64,000 bases of DNA, taken from positions 18,600,052 through 18,664,051 of the forward strand of contig NC_088776.1 of assembly GCF_954871325.1 (NCBI RefSeq). Direction: 5' to 3'. Origin of the DNA: Gordionus sp. m RMFG-2023. Taxonomy: Eukaryota; Nematomorpha; Gordioida; Chordodea; Parachordodidae. The stretch's first letter is position 1, and each line of letters opens with the position of its first letter. The notes below the pieces were generated by a model. It did no database searches. It had not been told where the DNA came from and worked only from the letters and a program-made list of their open reading frames with translations. Of the stretch, positions 12,018 to 22,948 are shown piece by piece. A program made the position numbers and the translations under genes.

Positions 12018-12607
12018 TATTTGTCCCTTTCCTTGAGTTCTAATAAAATGCTTTCCGCTATTCTCATCTTCTTAATAAAGTCAATGTGTTTTTGAAAAGT
12101 ATTACATAAAATAGTTGTATAATTAAATAATATATTCTAATAAGAAAAAAAATTTGGAATAAGTATTGAATCCAATAATTTTCTTGCTTTTGAGAAAATA
12201 TTTCTTTCAAACCATTATGATTTTTCAGTAGTAGCCTTAATAATCGGCTCTTCTAACTCCATAAAAGCTGTTACTGCTTGATGGCGGAGATTCGATCTCG
12301 TTGGACAAGCTTACAATTTCTTTTTCCCTGTTGGACAAGGAGTTTTTAGAGATAATTATTATTTGACTATAAATTTAGATAAATAATACGCCACTAAAAT
12401 TTGAAAATAATAGGTGATATTACGCCAAGGAAAACTTGAAATCGAAATTAATTGATAAAATAACTTAGTAGATGAATGTGATAAATAAATGTAATTAAAT
12501 ATATATATATATGAGATAGGAGTAAATATTAACAAATATAAATTAATATTAACAATAAAATTTTTGAAAAATATAATCCGCCCCCCCCCCCTTTGCCTAC
12601 GCGCCTT

Positions 12608-12691
12608 TGAAGCTATATTTTTGATAATATCCTTTTTTAACGCGTCAAATATCAGAGCTTTTGTTTCACTGTTAATGTTTTTGCCTATCAT
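12608..12691 (-). pseudogene. Tc1/mariner transposase, N-terminal helix-turn-helix piece
   Basis: Reads MIGKNINSETKALIFDALKK then NIAS, the start of the paired-like helix-turn-helix of a Tc1/mariner transposase, and stops exactly at the hAT end at 12607. If the hAT and one TSD copy are removed, the reading passes into sequence near 9120-9060 with KTVTNI and then KEGSRAQKK, which is the expected second helix and linker. This piece and 8340-9060 therefore belonged to one gene. Confidence 0.75.
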
Positions 12692-13008
12692 ATCTTCATA
12701 ATATTATTTTTTAAAACAAAAAAAAATTCTTTTAGAATATATACTCAACAAAAGGAAGGAATGACAAAAAATACTAAAATAGATTATAACATTAACCTCA
12801 TTTTTATGTTTAATTATTCATAAATCAAAGAATATAGTTTTCAAAATATTTACAAAAAATTATTTATTTGTCAAAAATATTGATTGCTTCTTGCATAAAT
12901 ATTAAAATTTTAAAAATAAGAATTTAAAAATGATTATATTTTATTAATTTACATATCGTTTGGTATTATAGTTCAAACTTGTTTAATTTTAATAAGGTAC
13001 ATTATAAC
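12692..13008. other. AT-rich spacer
   Basis: No gene or clear repeat. It probably includes the 5' end of the split Tc1 element, but no terminal inverted repeat could be defined. Confidence 0.4.
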
Positions 13009-13762
13009 TAGTGATCTGCATCGGGCCTAATTTTTCAAACCCGACCGAAATTTTTCTTAAAAATGTTTTGTCGGCCTTGCCCGAACCAGATTTTTTTTTA
13101 TTTGTTATACAAAAATTATTTGTCCGCCCGATAGAAATTAATTTTTTTTAGTTTTTTACTATTAGCCTTTAGTTTATTTTTTATATATAACATTTTATAT
13201 TACAAAAATCTCAATAGACAATTTATTTAGTATTTAATTATTTATTTAAAATACTATTATTAAAAATAACTATAAACCAAACAAATTATAATTATAATAT
13301 TAAACTACACAACTATAAATTACCTTCATATCTATAATTATTATTTAAAAATATTAAAGCATCAACATTTTCTGGTTTCAATCTATTTCTTCTTTATTCT
13401 AATAGCCTTCCAGTCTTGAAAAAGTTCGCTCTGAAGTTGTGGACGTTGCAGAAATTGATAGAATCTTTCTAGGAATTGCTAGAATCTCTCTAGCCAATTT
13501 TGTTATCTTTGGCAATATAATTTTATTTTTACTCCACCATTTTTATATCTTTTTCCGTATTTATATTTTCTGTATTCTCTTTTATATTCAAATTCATATA
13601 AACTTCGAACTCATCTGTTTCCTTTTTTTGATATTCCTCCTCATTGTCCTCCCATCTTTTATATTCATACAATTTTAACAATTTAGAAATTAATTTACCT
13701 TTAGATCTTTTATGAGATTCCACAATTTGAGAAACGCCTTGTATATCCAAATCTATAGTATC

Positions 13763-15677
13763 CAGAGTTGTTAAAGTATCTAGATACTGTAAAAAATGTT
13801 TGTATCTAGATAGATTTTTGATTAAAGTATCTGTATCTATTTTTAGATACTTTTAAGATACATTTTGATATACTTTTATTTAACGCTTTTTTATATTATA
13901 AATAAATATACTTGAATGTAAAAATTATTTTATTTCATATGAGCATATAACTTAATATTAATATATATTAAAAAATTATATATATATGTAAAATATTAAA
14001 ACTTGTATATAAAAAAGAATATATAAATATTAATTAAATATTATGTCCGAGTTATCAATAACAAGAAAATTCTGATATTACAATCTCAAGGAATTTGCCA
14101 TTTTTAATTGCAATGGAATTGGTATTTTATTCTATTATATTAATTTTTCCGATTAACATTGAGGACGAATATGACGACATTCCATGGCCAATTTATAGAC
14201 CATATTTTAAAATAATATCTCATAATAAAGAAAACAAATCTCTGTTAGTAAAATGTTTGCCATGTTTACCAAAAAATATACAAATTTCTGTTAGCATTAG
14301 CTCAACTTGTAACATTGTAAAGCATTTAAGGGTATAAATACTAAATATATGTTTACAATTTTAAATTTTAAGAGAAAACATCAAACACTCCTAATCTAAA
14401 TAAAAAAGGGGAAGGAGAAAAAATCTATTGAAGAAAATATTGGACTAGGCTCATCGTTCATTGATTTTTTTTCAAGAGACCTCAGACTTTAACCCAAACC
14501 ATTTTAGATGATTTAATATCTGATTTTATTATAGATAGCATTCAGCCATTTTCAATTGTTGAAAATCCATCATTTATAAAAATGATCAAAACATTAGCTC
14601 CACAAAAAAATATAATTTGCAGACAGACAGTGGTTGCTAGAATTTCCTAAAGATGGGAGAATGAAAAGAAATAAATCATTAAAAGTCTAATAGAACCATC
14701 GTTAATATGCACAACAGCAGATTGTTGGAGTGCCTATCGCTGGTAAACATATTTCCCACATTATTAAATTGAAAAATTTTAAACAAATGAACCTGAAATT
14801 TTGTTTACCACTCTTAAATGCCTTACTTAAAGGAATTGAAGATAGGTAAATTAATAATAAATTAATCAGTATTTAATAATTTATTGGGACAATTTTTGAA
14901 GATGAAAATATTTTGGCAACTATGCTTCATCCTTTTTTTAAACTAGATTGGACATGGTTGCAAATTTTATTAAAAAAAACAATTAATACAAAGATTAGTT
15001 GAGGAATTATCAAAGTCTTCAAATGAGTGCAAATTAACCTGTGAAAAAAAATAAATAATTTAATATCCGATTTTTTTCAGTATCCCACAGCAGGAGATAT
15101 GATTTTTAATGATTTAAATTCTGATAATCAACAAATTTTAAATAGTTTTTCCAAAAATGAATGCCGAGATTTTAGTATTTTTAAACAATATCCTGATATA
15201 AAAATGTTATTCATTAAATATAACACCACAATCCCTTCTAGCGCCCCTGTTGAAAGACTTTTTAGTATAGCTAAAAATGTCTTTACAGATAAACGAGGAT
15301 GTCTTAAACCAAAATTTTGAAAATATTTTATTACTGAAATCTAATAATTATTTATAATCATTTAATCATATATTATATTATTTTATTAATGATATTTAAT
15401 AATTATTTATATTAATCATATATTATATTAATAAAGTCATTATTTTAGTTATATTTTGATAAATGCGATATCGAGTCAATAAATTTTTTAGATCATTTCA
15501 TGAATTTTCACAATAGAATCCTAATTTAGGTTTATTCAAACCTAAATTGTATCTGTACCTAGATATATTTTAAATTGTATCTGTCAAGATAACTTTTTAG
15601 AAGCTGTATCTGTATCTAGATAAATTTTTAGACTATGTATCTGTATCTAGATCCATTAGTATCTTTTAACAACTCTG
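13763..15677 (+). mobile_element. hAT transposon nested in another hAT, exact 8-bp TSD
   Basis: Ends are CAGAGTTGTTAAAGTATC on the left and its inverted match (TTTTAACAACTCTG) on the right. ATAGTATC flanks both ends exactly (13755-13762, 15678-15685). Subterminal copies of GTATCTAGATAC-like words fill both ends, probable transposase-binding sites. Length 1915 bp. Inside, + strand transposase pieces remain. A related end fragment lies at 50325-50560. It interrupts the outer BED-hAT transposase gene, so it is younger than that element. Confidence 0.9.
14095..15330 (+). pseudogene. transposase remnants of the nested hAT
   Basis: 14095-14337 reads an N-terminal stretch with IPWPIYRPYFKI, LVKCLPCLPK and STCNIVKHL, resembling a worn BED-type finger. 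Around 14700-14730 TTADCWSAYR matches the hAT motif at the first catalytic Asp. 15099-15320 ends with [20 protein letters not shown], the hAT dimerisation signature. Stops and gaps between these pieces show that it no longer codes for a full protein. The element's own transposase is different from that of the outer element. Confidence 0.8.
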
Positions 15678-16920
15678 ATAGTATCAATTGAAGATTTACA
15701 ATATTCTTCAGAATTAATTACATTCTTGACTGAGTACTCTGCTTCTAATCTTTCCATGGATGTCAACATTCTTAATTTTCTCTTTTTGGGGCATAAAAAT
15801 GTTACTATTATGTAAAATATCGATTTTGAATTTAGATAATAAAAAAAATTTTAAATTGGTTTTTATTTGTTTTATTTCATTGTTTTGATAAAAAGTATAA
15901 TTTAAATACTTAAAGCATAACAGTACTTTATATAAAGTAGAAATAATATCTCCTTGCAGTCCTTTAGTAGCTTTATCAAAGGATGTAAAATATCAATCGA
16001 ATTTTTCATAGTTTTCTCCAAGTTTTCCATTTTATTAATATCACCCTTGAAAATATCATATTGATTATAAATAGATTTCAACACATATAGTTTCAAATTC
16101 CATCTTGTTTCAATATTTTGCTGTAATTTTTTGTCTAAAAATGATATGCCACTTTGTTTAAAATACATAGTTAATTTTTTTAGCAGAAATAAGGGTTTGA
16201 TATATATTGGAGCGATAATTTCAAGGATTGTTCCTTAAAAGTTTCGTAGAACTGTATTTAACAGATATGCGCTGCAATTTAATCTGGTATATATTTATAG
16301 GGCTTTAATTATATTAGCTCTTGATCAGATATAAATATTATATTTTTCACGGGAATTATTTTAATTGTGGCAAAATTCTGTATCATTTTCTTATGTATGT
16401 TCTCAGCGGTTTTTTCTTTTCTTTAAATTTACTAGTAAATAAAACATGTTTATATAAAGTTTCACCTTCGATATAATAAATAGAAACGGTTAAATAGGAA
16501 AACCGTTTAAAGGAATCTGTTCACATATTAGTGGTGGCAGAGCAGTTTTTATCAAACAATTGATCATTTATTTTATTCATTAAATTTGTTTTAATTTGAT
16601 CTGTCATAACCATTGCATTTCTTGATAAGGTAGTTTGATGGGGAATAATCCCGCTACAGTCCGGTTATCGAGTCAGAAGCACGCATGTCCTTGGCGCAAA
16701 TGGTATCACATATATTTTTTTAATAGTTATTAAGTATATATCTATAGTTTTCATTTGAATATACTGAGTTTTAGGAATAAAGGAATCGTCATTCTTAACG
16801 CACTTGTGACGTATTGAGTGAGAATTACCAGATATACTTATATATTGTAAAATACTTTTACATTTTTTACATTTAACATAGTCAATTTTTTTATTTTTAT
16901 CATCAAAAACATCTTAAAAA

Positions 16921-18261
16921 TTTTCCTATATTTTGTTTCTACCTTAATGGGGCATACAATTATATGTCGCATTCTTTATGTGATTTCAAAAAAAAAAATA
17001 TATATAATTTAAATATTGTGTGGGGTAAGGAATAATTTTATCACATAAAATATTTATTATGGGTATCAAATAGAAGCTAATTAAAAAATCTTTGACTAAA
17101 AAAATAGTATATTCATTTTTGGTCTTAATGGATTGGAATATATCTGAGAGAGGGGAAGATTAAAAAAAATTAAAATTTGATATGTGTATCAAATAAAAGA
17201 TAATTAAAATATCTTTGGACTACAATATAATATTTATAAGAGAAATATTAATTATTTTTAATATATAGGTCATCGCCTTAACAGAAATAAAATGATAATT
17301 TTTTGGGCTTCAGAATGTTTCGAAAGGCGGAACCGAACATTACCGGAATATTTATCCGAAATGGGAACAGCACAGGAACGCAAAATGACCCTGTTCCAGG
17401 TCCCATTCAAAATATATATTTTATATTTGCATTAAATTTAAATATTATTATCTAATTTTATTTTATTTATTGCAAAATATAATATGAAACCACCTCCTAA
17501 TTTCTTTAAAAACTTACTTATTTTTTTTGATATTCAATCAGGCAAAAAAAGAAGAATATGAAATAAATATAGGATTAATATTTATATTATATTGATGATG
17601 TTGTTGCTGGTCTAGACCGAGGGCTGACAGGCATGTCCTGGAGGATTCGATCTCAGAATGTCTTCCATAACTCCTATTTATCCGCTAAAAAAATAAAATT
17701 ATAATAAAAATAACCAATCTAATTTATATGAATGTTGGTAACCATTATTTTAATTAATCTGATTCAATATTATTATTAAAATATGATAATCATTAATAAT
17801 ATAAAGAGAGTTTTGTTGTTATTAAACACTTCTGCGAGAAAATAATCACGATTTGTAATATCATAAGTCAAGTGGAATTAACATTAATATTATTAAATTT
17901 TATTAATTTTTTTAAAAATCAGTCCGTCTCCAAAATTATAAATTTTTAATGTATACACAATATTATAAATAAATAAAAATTCATTGTCTACTTCTATTTG
18001 CCATTGCTAATATTTCTTCCTTTAAAAAAAAATAATGTAATAAATAACTATATTTTACCTAATTTTCACCTTTCAGCTTTATTTATTTAAAGCAAACATT
18101 AAAAAAAATATTGTAAATGAGGGGATGGAAAAAATTGTTTATTCTGACAAAAATGATAAATTTTATTTTTTGCAATATAAATTTAAAAAAAAAGAGTATA
18201 ATTTTACCAATTTAAAATTTACATTCCTTTTAATAAGTAATTAAAATTAAGTCTCTTTTTA
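16921..18261. other. intergenic, with inverted repeat-array fragment
   Basis: 17040-17240 carries the complement of the 4190 array unit (ATGGGTATCAAATAGAAG, ATGTGTATCAAATAAAAG). 17310-17410 is a GC-richer patch (GGAACCGAACATTACCGG, GGAACAGCACAGGAACGC) that looks like a transposon end but has no found partner. 17600-17660 is a second small GC-rich patch. The rest is AT-rich and noncoding up to the SDR start codon. Confidence 0.5.
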
Positions 18262-21200
18262 ATGCTTATAAAAATTATTATTACTTCGATCTGTATTTGG
18301 GGAATTCGATCTTGGTATAAGAGGAGAAAACATATGAGCTATGCTAAGCTTATTTCACAAGGTAATGAATGTGTTACCGATAATGATTTTTTTTACATTT
18401 TCGATTATTTTATAAAACATTATGGTCCAGTCGTGCTTTAAAATGCCATCTTTTTTTTGATTGAAATGCTCAAAAGAATGTTTTTTTCTCAATTGGATAG
18501 TATTATAGGTGTGCTGATTACACTTTCGCCCTTATATTAGAAGTAATTCTTGTTATGTTACTATTAAAAAAAGATAAAAGGGAAGTTAAGGCATCTTAGT
18601 TGTATATAAACTATATATTTTTTAATCATTTTTTAAAATAACTACCAAACGCTTAATTTCTAATGCCAAAACACGAGAGCGCTTAGGTACAGCCTTAGAG
18701 TGCACACAAATTGAACCTTTCAACGCAGCGTTTCAAAACGCAAATTATACATTTCAATTACATTCGTTTAAATTGGAAATATTTCCGTTTTGCATTTTAA
18801 ATTATCTATTAAAAAACAAAATATCTTGCATTTTATGAAACGTTTTTAAATTTAAAGTGATAGCATGGTTACAACATTTTCTAAAATGTAAAATAATTAT
18901 ATTAAATGATACACAAAAAGATTTGCTAATTAAATATAGGCATGCCTTTTTTTTGTTTAGAATTTAGACGTTTCATATTGAAAAAGTAAAAGTTAACGCT
19001 TCAATATAAACATATTTATTTGAGTTTTGCGTTGAAACGTTCAATTTGTGCCCACTATTACGCTGCATTTACAGTAAACGCGTTATCTTTAAGCGTTGCC
19101 CTATTTAACGTAACGTTATTACAACTGATTGAGTTTTAATAATAAGATAAATCTAAAATAGAGATAAATATTTTATATAACATTTTAGAAAAAGCATATA
19201 ACTTTTCATCAAATTCGTTATTATTTTTATAATCGTATCGCATATTTTTTAGCAACGCAAGCAACATATGTTTTTCAAATTTTATCCTAGAGTTATCATC
19301 ATAACGCCATATTTATAATATACCTACTTATTGGTTTATTCTTGTAATAATGCTGCGTTAAGTAATGTAACGTTAGAACAAACGGCGTTACTATAAATGC
19401 GGTCTTCCTTATTTTTTTGTAATTTACATTTATTCATAGATTTATCTGGGAGAGTGGTAGTATTAACTGGAGCTGCAAATGGAATAGGAAAGCATTTAGC
19501 TTTACAATTCGCTAAAAAGAATGCGACCTTAATTATAACCGATAAGAACCAAATACAATTAATCAAAGTATTTATCAATTATTTAAAATTTATTTTTATA
19601 CGCAAAAATAAATAAAACTCTTTTAAAAAATTTAGAAATGAAATGTGTAAAATTCTAATTTATTTTCATATAATAAAAATATTAATAGATAGTTAAATTT
19701 ATATACTTTACAGTTAAGAATATTAAGAGTATATATCCGAATCATAATTTATTTTATTTGCAAAACAAAATCGATTTTGATCGATTTTATAAAATCTTTT
19801 AATGAGATCCATATTTCTTTTCCCATCGCTAGTGTTGTTAAACGGCTCACTTATTATTTTATTCAAAAATATATTAAGCAAGCCTGAAGATTTTGGCCAT
19901 AGATGCCATAAAGGTTTGTACATTGAAATCTCGAGGTTTGGGCAATATGCCGTTTTAAAAATTAGCTCAAATCGAGCCGTTTTACAACACTACCCATCAC
20001 TGACTAATAGCGCTTTATTTGCACTACCTTAATTATATCATTTTTTTAAACATTGTATCTATTTTAAAATATAATAAAATGTCTCTTATATAGTTACAAT
20101 AAGTCTGCAATGGGCAGGTAAAAAGAAATTAAACATTGGGCGAGTGAAGGGGTGGTTAAAAAATATTATTAAACAATGGGCGGGTGATGAGGGGAGGTAG
20201 CGAATTCGAAATATTTTTCTGGCTAAATGAGTAGAACAGACTTATATTTTATTTAAAATCATTTTTTTATGTCATAATATTACATATTTTATAAGTTTAA
20301 GAAAAAAAATACATTAAAATACAAAAAATAAAGAGGCCAACCAACTAATGAAATAATTTTTAAACATTGGGGGGGGGGGGGTTAAACAAAATTTTTAGAT
20401 AAATGGATGGGCGTGGAAATTTTTTTAAAAATAATGGGCGGGTGAGCGGGTAATAATGGGAGGGCATTTGGGTTAAGACCTGCTCATTGCTGACCTCTAG
20501 TTTAGGCTACGTTGATATTAGAAAGAAAATATTCCCCTGAGAATCAATATTATTTTTCTAATTGAAATCATCAGAATAAAATTTTGAGATGGCAGAAAAA
20601 ATCCATATTGTCAAAACAAAGCAAGATTAGCAAGATATCTCAAAATAAAATTATTACATATTATATTTAAAAAAACAAAAGAAAAGAGAAAGAAGGGCAT
20701 AATAAATAAATATAATTGAATTGAGATACCTTGCCAGTTTATTTTATTTTATAATTATATTATTACCATTATTATATTTATTTGGAGGTGGGGAGGGGGC
20801 AATGAGGTGAGCAATTACCCATATCCAGCTCTCAGACGTTACCAGGATTTTGTTAGGGGGGGGGGTATTAGGTAAGTTTTTCGCTAGTAAATTATATTGG
20901 AGGTCTTTAGGTCTACTTATTGTAGGCCTTTGGCTATGTTAGGTTTTTATAAAAATAATATTGGGTTTTCACTTTTTTGTTTATATATAAAAATGCTTTT
21001 TTTATAGAAATTTGGATTCCAGTTGATATTTTTGCAAATTATTCTTTAAATTCTTGTTTATGGTGATATATTGTATATATTTTTGGAAGAAAGTGGCGTG
21101 GGGGTGTAAAAGGAAATTTTTTATTAGTTTAAAATGATATTTACAAAACGCAAAACGATTCACCCCCTTCCCCCCCCCCCCACCCCTTATTAAACCTATC

Positions 21201-22948
21201 ATTCAGCTGGATAACCTAATTTTTATTATTAATTATAAGAATAGGAATAAAAATTTCAAATTTTATAACATTTTTTGAATCTTATTATATCATTTTTATA
21301 AATTTTTTTATACCCTTCATGGTTTACGGTGTTCACTAAATTTTCCTCAAGCTTTATTTCAAATAGAAAAATAGGTAAGAGACCATTTAAATTTTCAAAT
21401 TTATGAACAATATTAAAATTATCCCTGTATTTTCCGTTAAAAAATGAATAGAAAAGTGCTTCCCTAAAGAATTAAATTATCATTCTTAAAATTTTCTGGC
21501 CCAATATATGATGATTTATCTATTTAAGGTTAATACTAAAATCTATTTTATAACACCAAATAGGTTAAAAATTTATGCGAAAAAGAAGGTTGCAAAGTTT
21601 TAATCATGGATGTTACGTATCAAGGATCCCCGGAAAAGGCTAAAAATTTTATTAAAGTATAGTATTTTTTAAATTATTAAAGAATTTATGCATAATACTA
21701 AGATTGCCATCTCTATAGCTCTTATCATTTCAGCGTTCTAAAAAGTCCAATTCCTATTATTTACGTCTGGTAATAGAAATAAAGTATGCTGAGCACTCTT
21801 TAGCTTCTTACCAGCCAAGCTTATCGTTATACATACATATGTTTTCTTAATAAGCATGTATACAAATTGAAAGGTTTAAACGTCAAAGCAACGGGTGGTT
21901 GATATTAATATTTAGAAATTTGAACTTACACTAAAAATCCATTCTTTATTTATAAGATAATTGAATCCAAAATTCAAAAAATTGATTACTTGATTCTCAA
22001 TCACGCTGAATTTCAGGAATTTTCATTATGGGAAGATTTAAAAAATTTTGAACTCGTTACCAAACTATTCAACTCTAACTTTTTCTCTTACATATATTTG
22101 ATAACCTATGCCATGCCAATGTTAGAAGTTTCAAATGGAAGAATAATCATCATGTCATCTTTAGTAGGTTTCATAATATGCATATAGTAATATATTAAAA
22201 TTGTATATTTAGGAAAAGTTCCTCACCCCTATTTATCCTTATATGGGGCCACGAAGTTTGCTCTGGATGGTTTTTTTGGTTCACTAAAACGAGAATTGAT
22301 TCTTGCGAATAAAAATGTAAATGTTACCTTTATATACCTAGGATCAATAAGTAAGCTATTATTGATTTTAATTTTCTAAAACAAATAAAACCTTATTTAA
22401 GGTGCGAATACTGTATCATTGAAAATTTATATAAAGGAGAAGGTGGGCAGAGCAGAGAAAAGGGAAGAGGATAATATCAATGATATAAAATGGATAATTC
22501 AAAAAGTAGATAAGGCGAAAATAGTTTTAGCGAACATAACAAAAATTAGGAGCCTTCGTTTTAAAAGAGTCATTTCTAAGGTTTATCGTTCTTCTTAGGG
22601 CCTTACTTACAAAATATTAAAATAGAATAAGAGATAGAAATGAATGAGCAGGAATTATGACTGGGTAAAGTGATTGATATGATATATACAATATTATTAT
22701 AAATAGTATTAATATTTTTAGATACAAAACAAGCCTTAGCAAACATCGAAACCTTTAGGAATGGTAAACTCAAAAGACTGATTAGTTTTACAGATGTGGG
22801 GAAAGCTTGTAGTGAAATCATACATGCCATACATATGGGATACGATGAACTCTACTTACCATATTGGACAGTGTTATTAACTATATATTTTAACAGATGG
22901 TTCCCTTGGCTAGAAAGATATATTACGAATAAAATATTTTCTATGTAA
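18262..22948 (+). CDS. short-chain dehydrogenase/reductase, 11-beta-HSD1-like, six exons
   Basis: Exons: 18262-18361, 19440-19567, 21564-21656, 21957-22167, 22213-22350, 22722-22948 (298 aa, human HSD11B1 is 292). All junctions are GT-AG and the frame is kept. The start is the first ATG after an in-frame stop. Residues 1-20 form a hydrophobic anchor followed by KRRK, as in ER-bound members. TGAANGIG (43-50) is the nucleotide-binding loop; Asn122, Ser175, Tyr188 and Lys192 form the catalytic tetrad; YGATKFALDGFF and YLGSI match the family. The C-terminus (SEIIHAIHMGY, WTVLL) aligns in layout with HSD11B1. Family enzymes interconvert keto and hydroxy groups of steroids or other lipids; the substrate here is unknown. 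Asp68 sits where NADP-using members have Ala followed by Arg, so NAD(H) preference is inferred. Introns 1 and 2 contain MITEs. Divergent from any named orthologue I know, so no symbol is given. Confidence 0.85.
18696..19057. mobile_element. MITE in SDR intron 1 (ACAAATTGAAC ends)
   Basis: Inverted ends of about 30 bp: CACAAATTGAACCTTTCAACGC on the left (18705-18726, one base shorter as CACAAATTGAAC plus TTTCAACGC) and its complement at 19030-19050, within outer TAGAGTG and CACTA. The interior is AT-rich and contains further GCG-flanked inverted words. No convincing TSD. Type is hAT-like by the outer bases only. Confidence 0.6.
19830..19992. mobile_element. small hAT MITE in SDR intron 2
   Basis: 163 bp with ends TAGTGTTGTTAAACGGCTC and the complement of TAGTGTTGTAAAACGGCTC. 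Flanks CCCATCGC (19822-19829) and CCCATCAC (19993-20000) match at 7 of 8. The outer TAGTGTTGTTAAA word is shared with the larger hAT at 4717-6845, which may belong to the same family. Confidence 0.8.
20100..20499. mobile_element. hAT-like MITE in SDR intron 2 (CTGCAATGGGCAGGT ends)
   Basis: Left end TAAGTCTGCAATGGGCAGGT and right end complement TAGAGGTCAGCAATGAGCAGGT are inverted with a few mismatches. The interior repeats the word TGGGCGGGTGA on both sides and has an 11-base G tract near 20370. The flanking 8-mers match poorly, so the insertion is old or its borders are shifted. Confidence 0.6.

Larger units (their letters stand above)
9129..12607. mobile_element. composite hAT element inserted into a Tc1 transposase gene
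   Basis: The left end CAGACGCGTAAGCAGG and the right end, the complement of AAGGCGCGTAGGC, are worn versions of the perfect ends of the related element at 25631-27356. Flanks TGAAATTA (9121-9128) and TGAAGCTA (12608-12615) match at 6 of 8. The element lies in reverse orientation relative to 25631-27356: 9129-10380 is the complement of about 26363-27356 and 12018-12607 of about 25631-26250. Between those parts is an inserted or rearranged block (10382-12017). A G-tract follows the left end (9155-9163) and a C-tract precedes the right end (12581-12590). Confidence 0.75.
13395..16915 (-). pseudogene. Ac-like hAT transposase pseudogene (BED zinc finger to dimerisation domain)
   Basis: In minus-strand order: a BED-type zinc finger at about 16915-16770 (DYVKCKKCKSIL, then SGNSHSIRHKC, giving the C-C-H-C ligands); the block containing TTLSRNAMVMTDQIK and a TDSFKRFSYLTVSI piece, as expected near the first catalytic Asp (16640-16470); QNIETRWNLKLYVLKSIYNQ at about 16130-16070, the middle TRW motif; and, beyond the inserted hAT, LPKITKLAREILAIP with ATSTTSERTFSRLEGY at 13530-13400, the C-terminal dimerisation domain. 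There are numerous stops and frame changes. The gene is dead, and the insertion at 13763 alone would have inactivated it. Host-domesticated ZBED genes have the same layout, but the decay and adjacent hAT end favour a transposon. Confidence 0.8.
13009..16920 (-). mobile_element. BED-finger hAT transposon remnant interrupted by a younger hAT
   Basis: Left boundary TAGTGATCTGCATCGGGCC at 13009 is the same end sequence as the MITEs at 5054 and 60931, so this may be a relic of their autonomous source. Coding on the minus strand runs from about 16915 to 13395, interrupted by an unrelated hAT at 13763-15677. A right end was not found; it may be lost near 16920-17030. Flanking 8-mer at the left is ATTATAAC. 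Confidence 0.65.

Noticed and set aside
12275-12300. GAGATTCGATCTCG as a possible tRNA T arm
   Set aside because: It is part of the hAT sequence, also found at 25985 in the sister copy; no cloverleaf can be drawn.
17605-17660. tRNA-like GGATTCGATCTC word
   Set aside because: It resembles part of a B box, but no A box, anticodon arm or acceptor pairing is present.
22402-22598. Open stretch after SDR exon 5 that could be read as the gene's last exon
   Set aside because: It joins in phase, but the sequence shows no family match, whereas 22722-22948 continues with the expected SEIIHAIHMGY and WTVLL C-terminal pattern. It is treated as intron; a cassette exon is possible but unsupported.
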